A stretch of 64,000 nt of DNA from DATNPH01 sp036703315. GTDB taxonomy: Bacteria > Cyanobacteriota > Cyanobacteriia > Cyanobacteriales > Coleofasciculaceae. Below the pieces are notes generated by a model. It saw only the letters and a list, made by a program, of their open reading frames with translations. It was not told the origin of the DNA and searched no databases. The stretch covers positions 46,800-110,799 of the forward strand of contig DATNPH010000037.1 in assembly GCA_036703315.1 (NCBI GenBank), in the 5' to 3' direction. The first letter of the stretch is position 1. Every line of letters starts with the position of its first letter. The position numbers and the translations under genes are program-made. Shown here piece by piece: positions 35,840-44,089 of the stretch.

Positions 35840-35943
35840 TAAAGCTACTTGTACAGTGACTATTTATTTGTCGTCGGTGACAGATTGCTGTGGTCGAGAC
35901 TAATTGTGTGTCGTCCTGATTCTTTAAAAGCATCCCAAAAAAC

Positions 35944-36192
35944 TCAGATTGGGAAGCTAACGTTCCTTTCAATCCACTCTAGCACTTGTAAGTTTGGTAA
36001 GTTTATGGCGCTTTTGGTCAGGATGTCTTCTGTATTGTCGTAAGCCTCGAACAGAGTTTTGGAGATACTACGGTTGGAGTTTAAGGCTTGGGGTTTTTTG
36101 CGCTTTTTGCTTTTGGTCTTGTGGATTGAGTCGATTGGTAGGGAGACGATTGAACCAGGGTCGCCTGTTGTGCCGTTTTGGAGCGATCGCAT
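35944..36192 (-). CDS. Doubtful small ORF in decayed region
   Basis: An 82-residue minus-strand frame with a basic stretch (TKSKKRKKPQ) and a C-terminus NLQVLEWIERNVSFPI that looks protein-like. No ribosome-binding site or family is recognised. It may be a remnant in the degenerate stretch after tRNA-Gly. Treat as hypothetical. Confidence 0.25.
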   Translation of the reverse strand: MRSLQNGTTGDPGSIVSLPIDSIHKTKSKKRKKPQALNSNRSISKTLFEAYDNTEDILTKSAINLPNLQVLEWIERNVSFPI

Positions 36193-36341
36193 TCATCAAC
36201 GTTTGCCTTGAGAACCTCAGAAGCTTCGAGCGCTAGATGGTCGGACTGACGATTCACCTGAATTTGATTTAGAAATACCGATTAGTCTTACGCTTCAATA
36301 TCACAGACTTCGTTAAGTATTTTTTAAATATACTTTTTTCT

Positions 36342-36656
36342 CTAAACCTCAATAATTGATATAGCTAATTCGTGCATGACCTCTAAGGCAGCATCTTCAT
36401 ATTTTTTTGTACTCCTCAATGTTTTTGATTGTCATTTTTTGACCATGAGCAATCTCATTTATTCTTGTGACTAATGCTTTAAGTTCAATTTTATATTTAT
36501 CCACTAAGGTACAAGTAAGACCAGCTTGGATTACATTTCTAAAAAACTAAATAGTTTATTAAATTCATCATCTTCTTTTTCATAGTCAAAGTTTATTTCA
36601 TTAAGCAGTATTTTTTCCATGTAATCATCCAGCCACTGGGAAAAATGGCATAACAT
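36342..36656 (-). pseudogene. HEPN-domain RNase relic (MAE_18760/MAE_28990-like), two frameshifts
   Basis: Reading the minus strand from ATG at 36656 gives MLCHFSQWLDDYMEKILLNE and continues to LFSFL. A one-base loss in a T6 run near 36541-36546 shifts the frame, after which it reads NVIQAGLTCTLVDKYKIELK and ALVTRINEIAHGQKMT. An extra base in an A7 run near 36402-36408 shifts it again to YEDAALEVMHELAISIIE, ending with TAG at 36342. R-x5-H in RINEIAHG is the HEPN ribonuclease motif. With both indels repaired the product is about 104 residues, shorter than complete family members. Sequencing error in the homopolymers is an alternative to decay. Confidence 0.6.
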
Positions 36657-36891
36657 CCTCTGGGTGCATATCCAAGGAAAATGCGGTTACTTCGTCAGTT
36701 ACCGCAAATTAGAACAGTGGATTGCTGCTTGTCGCACCCTCATTCGCTACTGTCCCAACCTCAACGCCCTCGATATCCTCTGGCAGTCCATTTTGCATGA
36801 AGCCCAGCGCTATACCGAAGATGCACTCTCCCGCCTCGAAGCCATCTGGCAGCAACGATACACCCATTTATTCAACCGTCCACAAACCTAA
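36624..36891 (+). pseudogene. Hypothetical ORF fragment of unknown family
   Basis: An open stretch follows a TAA at 36621 and includes HWEKWHNILWVHIQGKCGYF then EQWIAACRTLIRYCPNLNAL, ending at TAA near 36891. The first possible start inside is GTG at 36664. Codon use looks protein-like, but I recognise no family. It overlaps the 5' part of the HEPN relic on the opposite strand, so only one can have been intact. It may be the tail of a lost larger gene. Confidence 0.35.
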
Positions 36892-37181
36892 AAGCGTCAC
36901 CAGCCAGCATCAAGTTCAAGTTGTCCAGTCTTCCTGCTGACTTCTGGCTGCCATATCAAAAGAGACTTTAACAAGGGTAAAACCAAGCTGTCGAACGGAT
37001 AGTCCTACCTACCAAAAAGGCTATCAGCAAGCCTGAGAAGATTTTGAGATCGCGAAGCGCTGTTGCGATAGCGAGTGTTCGAGCGTCAGCGAAAATCGCG
37101 CCTCTTGTCACATTAGGAATTTGGTAGGGCTGACCCATAGAATAATATCTCGGCAGTTAACAATGCAGGTACAGTCCGCCA
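36892..37181. other. Non-coding stretch with HIP1-type repeat upstream of comB
   Basis: No convincing frame. A HIP1-related repeat at 37048-37100 (core CGAAGCGCTGTTGCGATAGC) matches the one inside the ABC ATPase gene at 10138. This completes the largely decayed 1.3 kb block that follows tRNA-Gly. Confidence 0.5.
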
Positions 37182-37919
37182 GTGAAGTTATTCGTTTACC
37201 ACACCCCAGAACTGACTCCAACCGATCAAGTACCAGACTGTGCGATCGCCATTGATATTCTCAGAGCCACAACCACGATCGCCACCGCCTTAAATGCAGG
37301 TGCTGAAGCTGTCCAAGCCTTCAGTGAGATGGAAAAGTTGATGCAAGTCAGCGAACAATGGCCACCCGAAAAACGTCTTCGCGCCGGAGAACGCGGCGGT
37401 GCTATGGTGGCTGGCTGTGACTTGGGTAACTCCCCCCTAGATTGTACGCCTGAACGAGTCCAGGGACGGCGATTGTTCATTAGTACAACCAATGGCACCC
37501 GTGCTTTACAATGCGTGCAGAATGCCCCCATTGTTCTGGCAGCAGCCTTTGTGAATCGTCTGGCAACCGTAGAGTATATTTTGGCTCAACAGCCAGAGAC
37601 GCTGTGGCTTGTCGGCTCAGGTTGGGAAGGCAGTTTCTCCTTAGAGGATACCGCTTGTGCTGGTGCGATCGCCCACAGTCTTCAGGAAAAGCTCGACGCC
37701 CCCTTAGACGAACTGGCAGGAAATGATGAAGTAATCGGTGCGATCGCCCTCTACTCGCAGTGGCAAGACCAATTATTAGAATTGTTCCATCATGCCAGCC
37801 ACGGAAAACGCCTGTTGGGTCTAATTGGTCATGAAGACCTAAAATATTGCGCTCAGACGGATATTTTAAATGTCCTCCCCATCCAGAAAGAACCAGGAAT
37901 TTTAGTTAAGCAGGAGTAA
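37182..37919 (+). CDS. comB: 2-phosphosulfolactate phosphatase (ComB family)
   Basis: A 245-residue Mg-dependent phosphatase that in archaea and some bacteria makes sulfolactate on the coenzyme M route; cyanobacteria carry the family without known coenzyme M use. Motifs include AIDILRATTTIATALNAGA, RAGERGGAMVAGCDLGNSP, LFISTTNGTRAL and AAAFVNR. The start is GTG at 37182. The gene stands alone between the decayed region and the kinase-NACHT gene. The physiological substrate in this organism is unknown. Confidence 0.87.
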   Translation: MKLFVYHTPELTPTDQVPDCAIAIDILRATTTIATALNAGAEAVQAFSEMEKLMQVSEQWPPEKRLRAGERGGAMVAGCDLGNSPLDCTPERVQGRRLFISTTNGTRALQCVQNAPIVLAAAFVNRLATVEYILAQQPETLWLVGSGWEGSFSLEDTACAGAIAHSLQEKLDAPLDELAGNDEVIGAIALYSQWQDQLLELFHHASHGKRLLGLIGHEDLKYCAQTDILNVLPIQKEPGILVKQE

Positions 37920-38077
37920 TCCTCTGGCTAAAAATTACCTGTCCCTTGCTGGCAAACGCTCCCTCACGGAGCCATATCAGTATCAGGCATTTTAGATGCT
38001 TTCCCTGAGCCAATGTGACATCCTTCCAGCGCTGCCTTAATAGACAGCGTTGGGCTTCCCAGCGATTTAGCTAATTG

Positions 38078-40912
38078 ATGATACCAGCGCTTTTGAACAA
38101 TCGCTATCGAATTATTCAGGCTCTTGCGACGGGCGGATTTGGTGAAACCTTTCTGGCACAGGATACACATATGCCTTCAGGTCGTCACTGTGTCATTAAG
38201 CAACTCAAACCGATCGCAAACAATCCTAATGTTTACCAACTGGTTCAAGAGCGGTTTGAGCGGGAAGCCGCAATTCTAGAGCAATTGGGTGAGGGAAGCA
38301 CTCAGATTCCTCGGTTGTATGCTTATTTTGCCGAGCAGGGACAGTTTTATTTAGTGCAGGAATGGATTGAAGGCGTCACTTTAAATGCCAAATTACAACG
38401 GAACGGCTCATTGGGCGAGCGTGACGTGAAGGAAATACTGTTGAGTATTTTATCCATCCTAGATTATGTCCACAACCGAGGAATTATCCATCGAGATATC
38501 AAACCCAACAACATTATTCTCAGACAACACGATGACAAACCTGTTTTAATTGATTTCGGCATTGCCAAAGAAACGATGGGTATGATGGTCAATCCTCAAG
38601 GGGAGATGACTAGCTCTATTGTGGTCGGCACAAAAGGGTTCATGCCCCCAGAGCAAGCCGTCGGTAAACCTGTCTACGCCAGTGACCTATACAGCTTGGG
38701 TCTCACAGCAATTTACCTATTAACGAGTAAACGCCCTCAAGAATTAGAGACACATCCTGAGACTGGTCAGTTCGTTTGGCACACAGATGCGGTGAAGATT
38801 AGCCCCACCTTAGCAGCCATTTTAGACAAGACGACTCAGCCTCATCCGCGCGATCGCTTCTCAACAGCCAGAGAAATGCTCCTTGCCTTGCAGGCGGATA
38901 CTCGCATCTTAAAAAATATCCCAGAAATAATTCCGGCAGAGCCAACTCTCCCATCATCCCAGACTCAAACAACCCTGGCACCCGATCTCGAAACCACAAA
39001 ACTCCCCACCCATAGTGAGGGTGCTCTTGACTGGGGAGTAGGAGGACACGGAAGACTTGGCAATACTCCCTCGTATTCCAACTCCCCACTTCCCAAACTT
39101 CAATCTCGAATCCCTTCGCAAGAGGTACTGGAAGCGAAAACGCTCTACTCCCGACAAGAGTATCGCAATCGCCAAATCTTGCTCAATAAGGTGAAAAATT
39201 ATTGGATTAAAGGTGTTCTAGAAACGTCTTTACACGATAAGGCACTAATTGCCCTCGGTTTAGAAAAACGCCTTGATGCCCTCGATCGTCCTTGGGGTAT
39301 TGTGTGGGAAACACCTGAGCAACCCCGGCAAACCCTGCCCCCCAATACCCGAATTATTGACCAATTCGACCAACTTGGAGCCGGACGAACGCTGTTAATT
39401 TTAGGCGCTCCCGGCGCAGGCAAAACAACGACACTTTTGGAACTAACTCGCGATCTGATTTCCCGTACCGAGCAAGACCTCAACCAGTCTATCCCTGTAG
39501 TATTTAACCTTTCGGCTTGGACAAATGACAAGCAAGCGCTTGCTGATTGGTTGGTACAAGAACTCAATACCAAATATCAAGTTTCCCCAGAAATCGGTCA
39601 AGCTTGGCTTAAAACTGAGCAGATATTACTGCTTCTGGATGGCTTAGACGAAGTCAGTCCTACTCGTCGAGCCGCATGTGTTCAAGCGTTAAACGAATTC
39701 ATCCAGTTACACGGAACCACTGAAATTGTAGTGACGAGCCGTATCAAAGACTATGAAGTCCTCGACCACCACCTCCGGTTTCAGGCAGCTTTGTTCATCC
39801 AACCCCTCACCTTAGAACAAGTTCATCACTATCTTGCTAGTGCAGATCTAGAACTAGCAGCTCTCAATACCGCCCTACAAGCCGATACCACACTTCAAGA
39901 ATTAGCCAAGTCTCCCCTGATGCTTAGTATTATGACCCTCGCTTACCAGGGGATGTCGGTAACAGATTTACCGGGGATGAATTTGGAAGAACGCCGCCAA
40001 CATTTGTTTGATAACTACATTCAACGCATGTTTGACCGCAGAGGTGCCAATCGCCAGTATTCAAAATCACAATCAATGAATTGGCTGATTTGGCTAGCGC
40101 AACAACTATCTCAGCAATCTCAAACTGTATTCTTAATCGAACGAATGCAGCCAGATTTATTGCCCAAAAACTGGCAAAAACGGATTTACGAGCTCAGTGT
40201 TGTTCTCAGTTTTATCCTGTTCGGTGGGTTGATAGGAATATTGGTTTTCCCGCTCAACCGAATGCTTCTACTACTCTCAGCAACAGGGTTAGCTTTTTGG
40301 CGTATTTTCGGTATTTCTCGCATCAAACCTGTTGAGAAGCTAAAATGGTCTGGGAAAAACGCCAGGAAAAATCTGATTCGTGGAGTAGTTTTTGGTTCGC
40401 TTTGGGGATTGCTCCTCAAAATCCCTTATTATTTATTATTTAACCCCCTGCCTTTTAGTCTTTCCCATCCTCATTTTAGGGATTCATTGCTTCGTGGGCT
40501 AGTGTTTGGGATGACTATGGGGCTGACTGTTGGGTTAGTTCGTGGGTTAACTAGCCCTGGAATCGAGATGCTCACAGTTCCTAATCAAGGAATTTGGCAG
40601 TCTGCTAAAAATGCTGTTGTTTTTTCTTTAATAGGATTTTGCGTGGCCTGTGTAGGAGCCGCGCTATTGCATTGGCGAATTTTGTATTGGGGAATGTTTG
40701 GTCTATCCTTTGGACTGGTAGCTGGAGGCGGTGAAGCTTGTATCAAACACTTCATTCTGCGCCTTATCCTCTACTTGTGCGGGTATATTCCTGGGAATTA
40801 TGCTCGTTTTCTCGACTGGGCGACAGAGCGAATTTTTTTACAAAAAGTTGGTGGAGGTTACATTTTTATTCATCGTCTACTGTTGGAGCATTTTGCACGA
40901 ATGCCCCGTTGA
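38078..40912 (+). CDS. Ser/Thr kinase-NACHT NTPase-membrane fusion
   Basis: A 944-residue multidomain protein. A Hanks kinase occupies about 10-275 (Lys41, HRDIKPNN from 138, DFG at 159-161). After a Pro/Ser/Thr-rich linker, a NACHT/STAND NTPase follows, with Walker A GAPGAGKTTT near 443 and Walker B LLLLDGLDEV near 518, then NLSAW and SRIKDYE blocks. The C-terminal 230 residues hold about six hydrophobic segments. I use ATG at 38078, not the TTG one codon earlier. NACHT proteins are NLR-like sensors, some with anti-phage roles; the role here is unknown and no effector gene is adjacent. Confidence 0.9.
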   Translation: MIPALLNNRYRIIQALATGGFGETFLAQDTHMPSGRHCVIKQLKPIANNPNVYQLVQERFEREAAILEQLGEGSTQIPRLYAYFAEQGQFYLVQEWIEGVTLNAKLQRNGSLGERDVKEILLSILSILDYVHNRGIIHRDIKPNNIILRQHDDKPVLIDFGIAKETMGMMVNPQGEMTSSIVVGTKGFMPPEQAVGKPVYASDLYSLGLTAIYLLTSKRPQELETHPETGQFVWHTDAVKISPTLAAILDKTTQPHPRDRFSTAREMLLALQADTRILKNIPEIIPAEPTLPSSQTQTTLAPDLETTKLPTHSEGALDWGVGGHGRLGNTPSYSNSPLPKLQSRIPSQEVLEAKTLYSRQEYRNRQILLNKVKNYWIKGVLETSLHDKALIALGLEKRLDALDRPWGIVWETPEQPRQTLPPNTRIIDQFDQLGAGRTLLILGAPGAGKTTTLLELTRDLISRTEQDLNQSIPVVFNLSAWTNDKQALADWLVQELNTKYQVSPEIGQAWLKTEQILLLLDGLDEVSPTRRAACVQALNEFIQLHGTTEIVVTSRIKDYEVLDHHLRFQAALFIQPLTLEQVHHYLASADLELAALNTALQADTTLQELAKSPLMLSIMTLAYQGMSVTDLPGMNLEERRQHLFDNYIQRMFDRRGANRQYSKSQSMNWLIWLAQQLSQQSQTVFLIERMQPDLLPKNWQKRIYELSVVLSFILFGGLIGILVFPLNRMLLLLSATGLAFWRIFGISRIKPVEKLKWSGKNARKNLIRGVVFGSLWGLLLKIPYYLLFNPLPFSLSHPHFRDSLLRGLVFGMTMGLTVGLVRGLTSPGIEMLTVPNQGIWQSAKNAVVFSLIGFCVACVGAALLHWRILYWGMFGLSFGLVAGGGEACIKHFILRLILYLCGYIPGNYARFLDWATERIFLQKVGGGYIFIHRLLLEHFARMPR

Positions 40913-41005
40913 GGGATTAGAGCAAAAGCTTAAAGTTGAAAGTTTGTAAATTGAAAGTTGAAAGTTGACAAATTGAGAGTTCTAACCTTCAACCTTCAAC
41001 CCGCT

Positions 41006-42010
41006 TTAGAACTGTCGCAAAAATCGCAAGTCACTGCTGTACAATCGACGAATATCATCAATTTGATGCAGCACCATAGCAAAGCGTTCTGCACCAAAAC
41101 CAGCGGCAAAGCCTGTGTAAATCTCAGGGTCGTAGCCGACGGCTTTGAGTACGTTAGGGTCAACCATGCCACAACCCCCCATTTCTAACCATTTCCCTCT
41201 CCACTTCACATCTACTTCTGCCGAAGGTTCTGTAAAGGGGAAATAACTGGCGCGGAAGCGTAATTCTATCTCCTCGCCAAACAAGTCTTGGAAGAATTCT
41301 TTGAGAGTACCTTTCAGGTCAGTAAAGGTTATCCCTTCATCTACGGCTAGTATTTCTATTTGATGAAACACAGCCGAGTGGGTGGCATCCACAGTATCCC
41401 GACGATAAACTCGACCGGGTGCAATAATTCGGATCGGTGGTTCATTGGCTTCCATGTAGCGAATCTGCACGGAAGAGGTATGAGTGCGTAGCAAGTTACC
41501 ATCCGGCAGGTAAAACGTATCCTGCATATCCCTGGCTGGATGATCAGGCGGGGTGTTGAGTGCCTCAAAGTTATAGTAATCCGTCTCCATTTCCAGACCG
41601 GCGGCGACGGTATAACCTAATCCCACGAAGATATCCAACACCCGATCAATCGTGCTATTGAGGGGGTGAATCCGACCTTGAGGGCGATAAACCCCTGGCA
41701 TCGTCACATCAAGGGTTTCGGCTTCCAATTGTGCCTGGATTTGGGCGGCTTGTAATTCAGTGCGCTTCTTTTCTAAACCCTCTTGGAGGGCTTCTTTAAC
41801 AACATTGGCAAAAGCACCAATGCGACGTTTGTCTTCTGGTGCTAGCTTGCCCATACCCCCCAAAACCTGAGACAGTTGCGCTTTCTTGCCCAGGTAACTG
41901 ATGCGTAATTGTTCTAATTGTTCTAGGGTATCAGTAGCAGCGATCTTGGAAAGTGCTTCTTCTTTGATGGCGGCTAATTGAGTCTCAAGCTCGTCAGGCG
42001 AAATGGTCAT
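41006..42010 (-). CDS. pheS: Phenylalanine-tRNA ligase alpha subunit
   Basis: A 334-residue class II aminoacyl-tRNA synthetase subunit that charges tRNA-Phe as an alpha2beta2 enzyme. The N-terminal coiled coil is followed by motif 2-like PIRIIAPGRVYRRDTVDATH and motif 3 in GFGAERFAMVLHQIDDIR. Length is typical. pheT is not adjacent, as is usual in cyanobacteria. It is convergent with the kinase-NACHT gene across 93 bp of short repeats. Confidence 0.96.
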   Translation of the reverse strand: MTISPDELETQLAAIKEEALSKIAATDTLEQLEQLRISYLGKKAQLSQVLGGMGKLAPEDKRRIGAFANVVKEALQEGLEKKRTELQAAQIQAQLEAETLDVTMPGVYRPQGRIHPLNSTIDRVLDIFVGLGYTVAAGLEMETDYYNFEALNTPPDHPARDMQDTFYLPDGNLLRTHTSSVQIRYMEANEPPIRIIAPGRVYRRDTVDATHSAVFHQIEILAVDEGITFTDLKGTLKEFFQDLFGEEIELRFRASYFPFTEPSAEVDVKWRGKWLEMGGCGMVDPNVLKAVGYDPEIYTGFAAGFGAERFAMVLHQIDDIRRLYSSDLRFLRQF

Positions 42011-42240
42011 GCTAGGTCGTGAAGAAAGTTACCGAAGCTAATTACCTTTACCAGTGTACCCATCTGAGCTGTCATTCTTTTAGCGGTATTGTCAAAGGCT
42101 GAGTTGAGGAGGAGCTATGGGTTGTTTGACTGTCGCGATCGCTACACTCGGACTGAGCTTTCCCAAAAGCCGTATTGCAACCCAAGCCTCAAGATAGAAT
42201 CAAACAACGACTTTCATCTTTGCGGCGACATTACTTCTTC

Positions 42241-43047
42241 ATGAAATTGCTCATCAGCAACGACGACGGGATTTTCGCACTGGGTATTCGCACCCTCGCC
42301 GATACGCTTGCCCAAGCCGGCCATAACGTTACGGTTGTTTGTCCGGATCGAGAGCGATCGGCTACGGGTCATGGTCTTACCTTACACGACCCCATTCGTG
42401 CCGAAAAAGTTGAGTCAATCTTTCACCCATCGATCAAAGCCTGGGCGTGTTCAGGAACGCCGTCAGACTGCGTGAAGCTGGCGTTGGGGGCATTAATTGA
42501 CAGCCCACCGGATTTTGTCCTTTCTGGCATCAATCACGGTTCTAACCTGGGTACAGATATCCTCTATTCGGGCACTGTTTCAGCGGCGATGGAAGGCGTA
42601 ATCGAAGGCATTCCCAGCATTGCTTTCAGTCTGGCTAGCCATACCTCCCAGGAATTTCAAGCTGCCGCGCTGTTTGCTAAACAGCTCATTGATCAATTCT
42701 CCAAGCAGCCCCTACCTGAGGTAATGCTGCTGAATGTGAATGTACCCCCCCTGAAGCCAGAAGAAATTGCCGGAGTTAGTATCACTCGTCAAGGCATTCG
42801 CCGCTATTTCGATACCTTCGAGAAACGAGTTGATCCACGCGGCAAAACCTATTACTGGTTAGCCGGTGAAGTTCTCGAAGATGTGGAACAACCTGCCCAT
42901 CTCCATCTCCCCGAACATGTACCAACAGATGTCCAGGCAATTCGTGATAAATATATCACTGTGACACCGTTGCAATATAACCTCACCTACGTAGCTGGAG
43001 TATCTAGTTTACAGAACTTAGGGCTTCGGACGGAGGATTGGGGATAA
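42241..43047 (+). CDS. surE: 5'/3'-nucleotidase SurE
   Basis: A metal-dependent nucleotidase acting on nucleoside monophosphates and short polyphosphates. ATG at 42241 gives the canonical start MKLLISNDDGIFALGIRTLA, with the metal-binding NDD. PDFVLSGINHGSNLGTDILY and YSGTVSAAMEG are also diagnostic. An in-frame TTG at 42175 would add 22 basic residues not expected in the family. 268 residues. Divergent from pheS. Confidence 0.94.
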   Translation: MKLLISNDDGIFALGIRTLADTLAQAGHNVTVVCPDRERSATGHGLTLHDPIRAEKVESIFHPSIKAWACSGTPSDCVKLALGALIDSPPDFVLSGINHGSNLGTDILYSGTVSAAMEGVIEGIPSIAFSLASHTSQEFQAAALFAKQLIDQFSKQPLPEVMLLNVNVPPLKPEEIAGVSITRQGIRRYFDTFEKRVDPRGKTYYWLAGEVLEDVEQPAHLHLPEHVPTDVQAIRDKYITVTPLQYNLTYVAGVSSLQNLGLRTEDWG

Positions 43048-43161
43048 GTTCCAAGTTGGCAAGTTGAAAGTTCTAACCTACCCCTACCCTTCGGGTTCTG
43101 CTTCCGAGTACGGGGAACGCTACGCGAACAATCGACTAACCTTCCAACCTTCAACCCCCAA

Positions 43162-43767
43162 TCAACCGCCGCCCCGGTAGTAAAGCTCCAGAAACCGGAA
43201 AAACTTCTCACACAGTTCCGCGTCTCTGGCTCCTACCTCCATTTCTTTGGTAATTTCCTCAACAGCTTGCATCCAGTAGGGGCGATCGCTCGCAGAGGTG
43301 TTGCTGGTACGGTGAAGCCGCTTACTGATAATGGCATCCGCGATATTGACCAGTTGAAAAACCTGAACAATATAAGGAATTTCATCGCCCTGCAACCCAT
43401 CGGGATAGCCTGTACCATTGAGCCGCTCTTGATGAGAGCGAACTAAAGGGGCAAACTCCCTGAGAACAGGAAGCTGATTACAGATTAGCTCGGACACTTC
43501 TGGGTACTCGCGAATTTTCGTCCACTCCTGCTCGTTCAGAGAACTGGGTTTGAGCAGAATTGCGTCAGGAATACCAATTTTCCCCAGACCGTGGCAGTAA
43601 CTCAAGAAAATGAGCTGGCGTATTTGTTCTTGATCCAATCTCAGCCAGCGTGCCAAATTTAGGCACATGGTTCGTAGACGATAGCATCGTAAGCCAACTG
43701 CAAGGTTTCGAGCCAGCTGGATTTGCTCTAGAAAACTTAAAATCTCAGCGTCGCCAGAACGAAGCAT
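43162..43767 (-). CDS. Degenerate HD-GYP/HD-domain protein
   Basis: A 201-residue protein resembling the c-di-GMP phosphodiesterase HD-GYP fold: LIFLSYCHGLGKIGIPDAIL, RSHQERLNGTGYPDG and LVNIADAIISKR. The metal-binding HD pair reads HG (Cys-His-Gly-Leu) and the HHE block reads SHQE, so key ligands are missing and catalysis is doubtful. There is no receiver domain. I use ATG at 43767 rather than the TTG one codon earlier. It could be a regulatory or binding remnant of the family. Confidence 0.75.
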   Translation of the reverse strand: MLRSGDAEILSFLEQIQLARNLAVGLRCYRLRTMCLNLARWLRLDQEQIRQLIFLSYCHGLGKIGIPDAILLKPSSLNEQEWTKIREYPEVSELICNQLPVLREFAPLVRSHQERLNGTGYPDGLQGDEIPYIVQVFQLVNIADAIISKRLHRTSNTSASDRPYWMQAVEEITKEMEVGARDAELCEKFFRFLELYYRGGG

Positions 43768-44089
43768 CAAACTGTAAAGTTAGACTTTTTTAGGTTGGCC
43801 TGATGGATTAAGAGTGGCAATACCACGAGTAATACGCCTTTCCCAATCCAAAGCACATTTGGATAACTGACCCCTGAAATCATCTCTCATCGGGTCAAGG
43901 TAATTTATGGTATCACCCATCCGCAAAAGATTTTTCTTGTCCGTCATCTGGGCAAAAACGAAAAAACTGACTTTTTGGCAACATTGGTGCCATTGTCAGC
44001 TCTACGAGGTGCGGACGACCATAACCGTTAATTCTACACTCTCACAAAGGCAAAATATCTCTTTTGACTGAGCCATGGCAAGCATATGA
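43768..44089. other. Intergenic stretch, nothing recognised
   Basis: About 320 bp between two minus-strand genes. I see no convincing small frame, RNA or long inverted repeat. It should contain the promoter of the HD-GYP-like gene and the end of hflX. Confidence 0.4.

Noticed and set aside
36597..36690. Minus-strand reading FSLDMHPEDVMPFFPVAG ending at a TGA
   Set aside because: Looks protein-like but is only about 28 codons between stops, and overlaps both the HEPN relic and the plus-strand ORF fragment.
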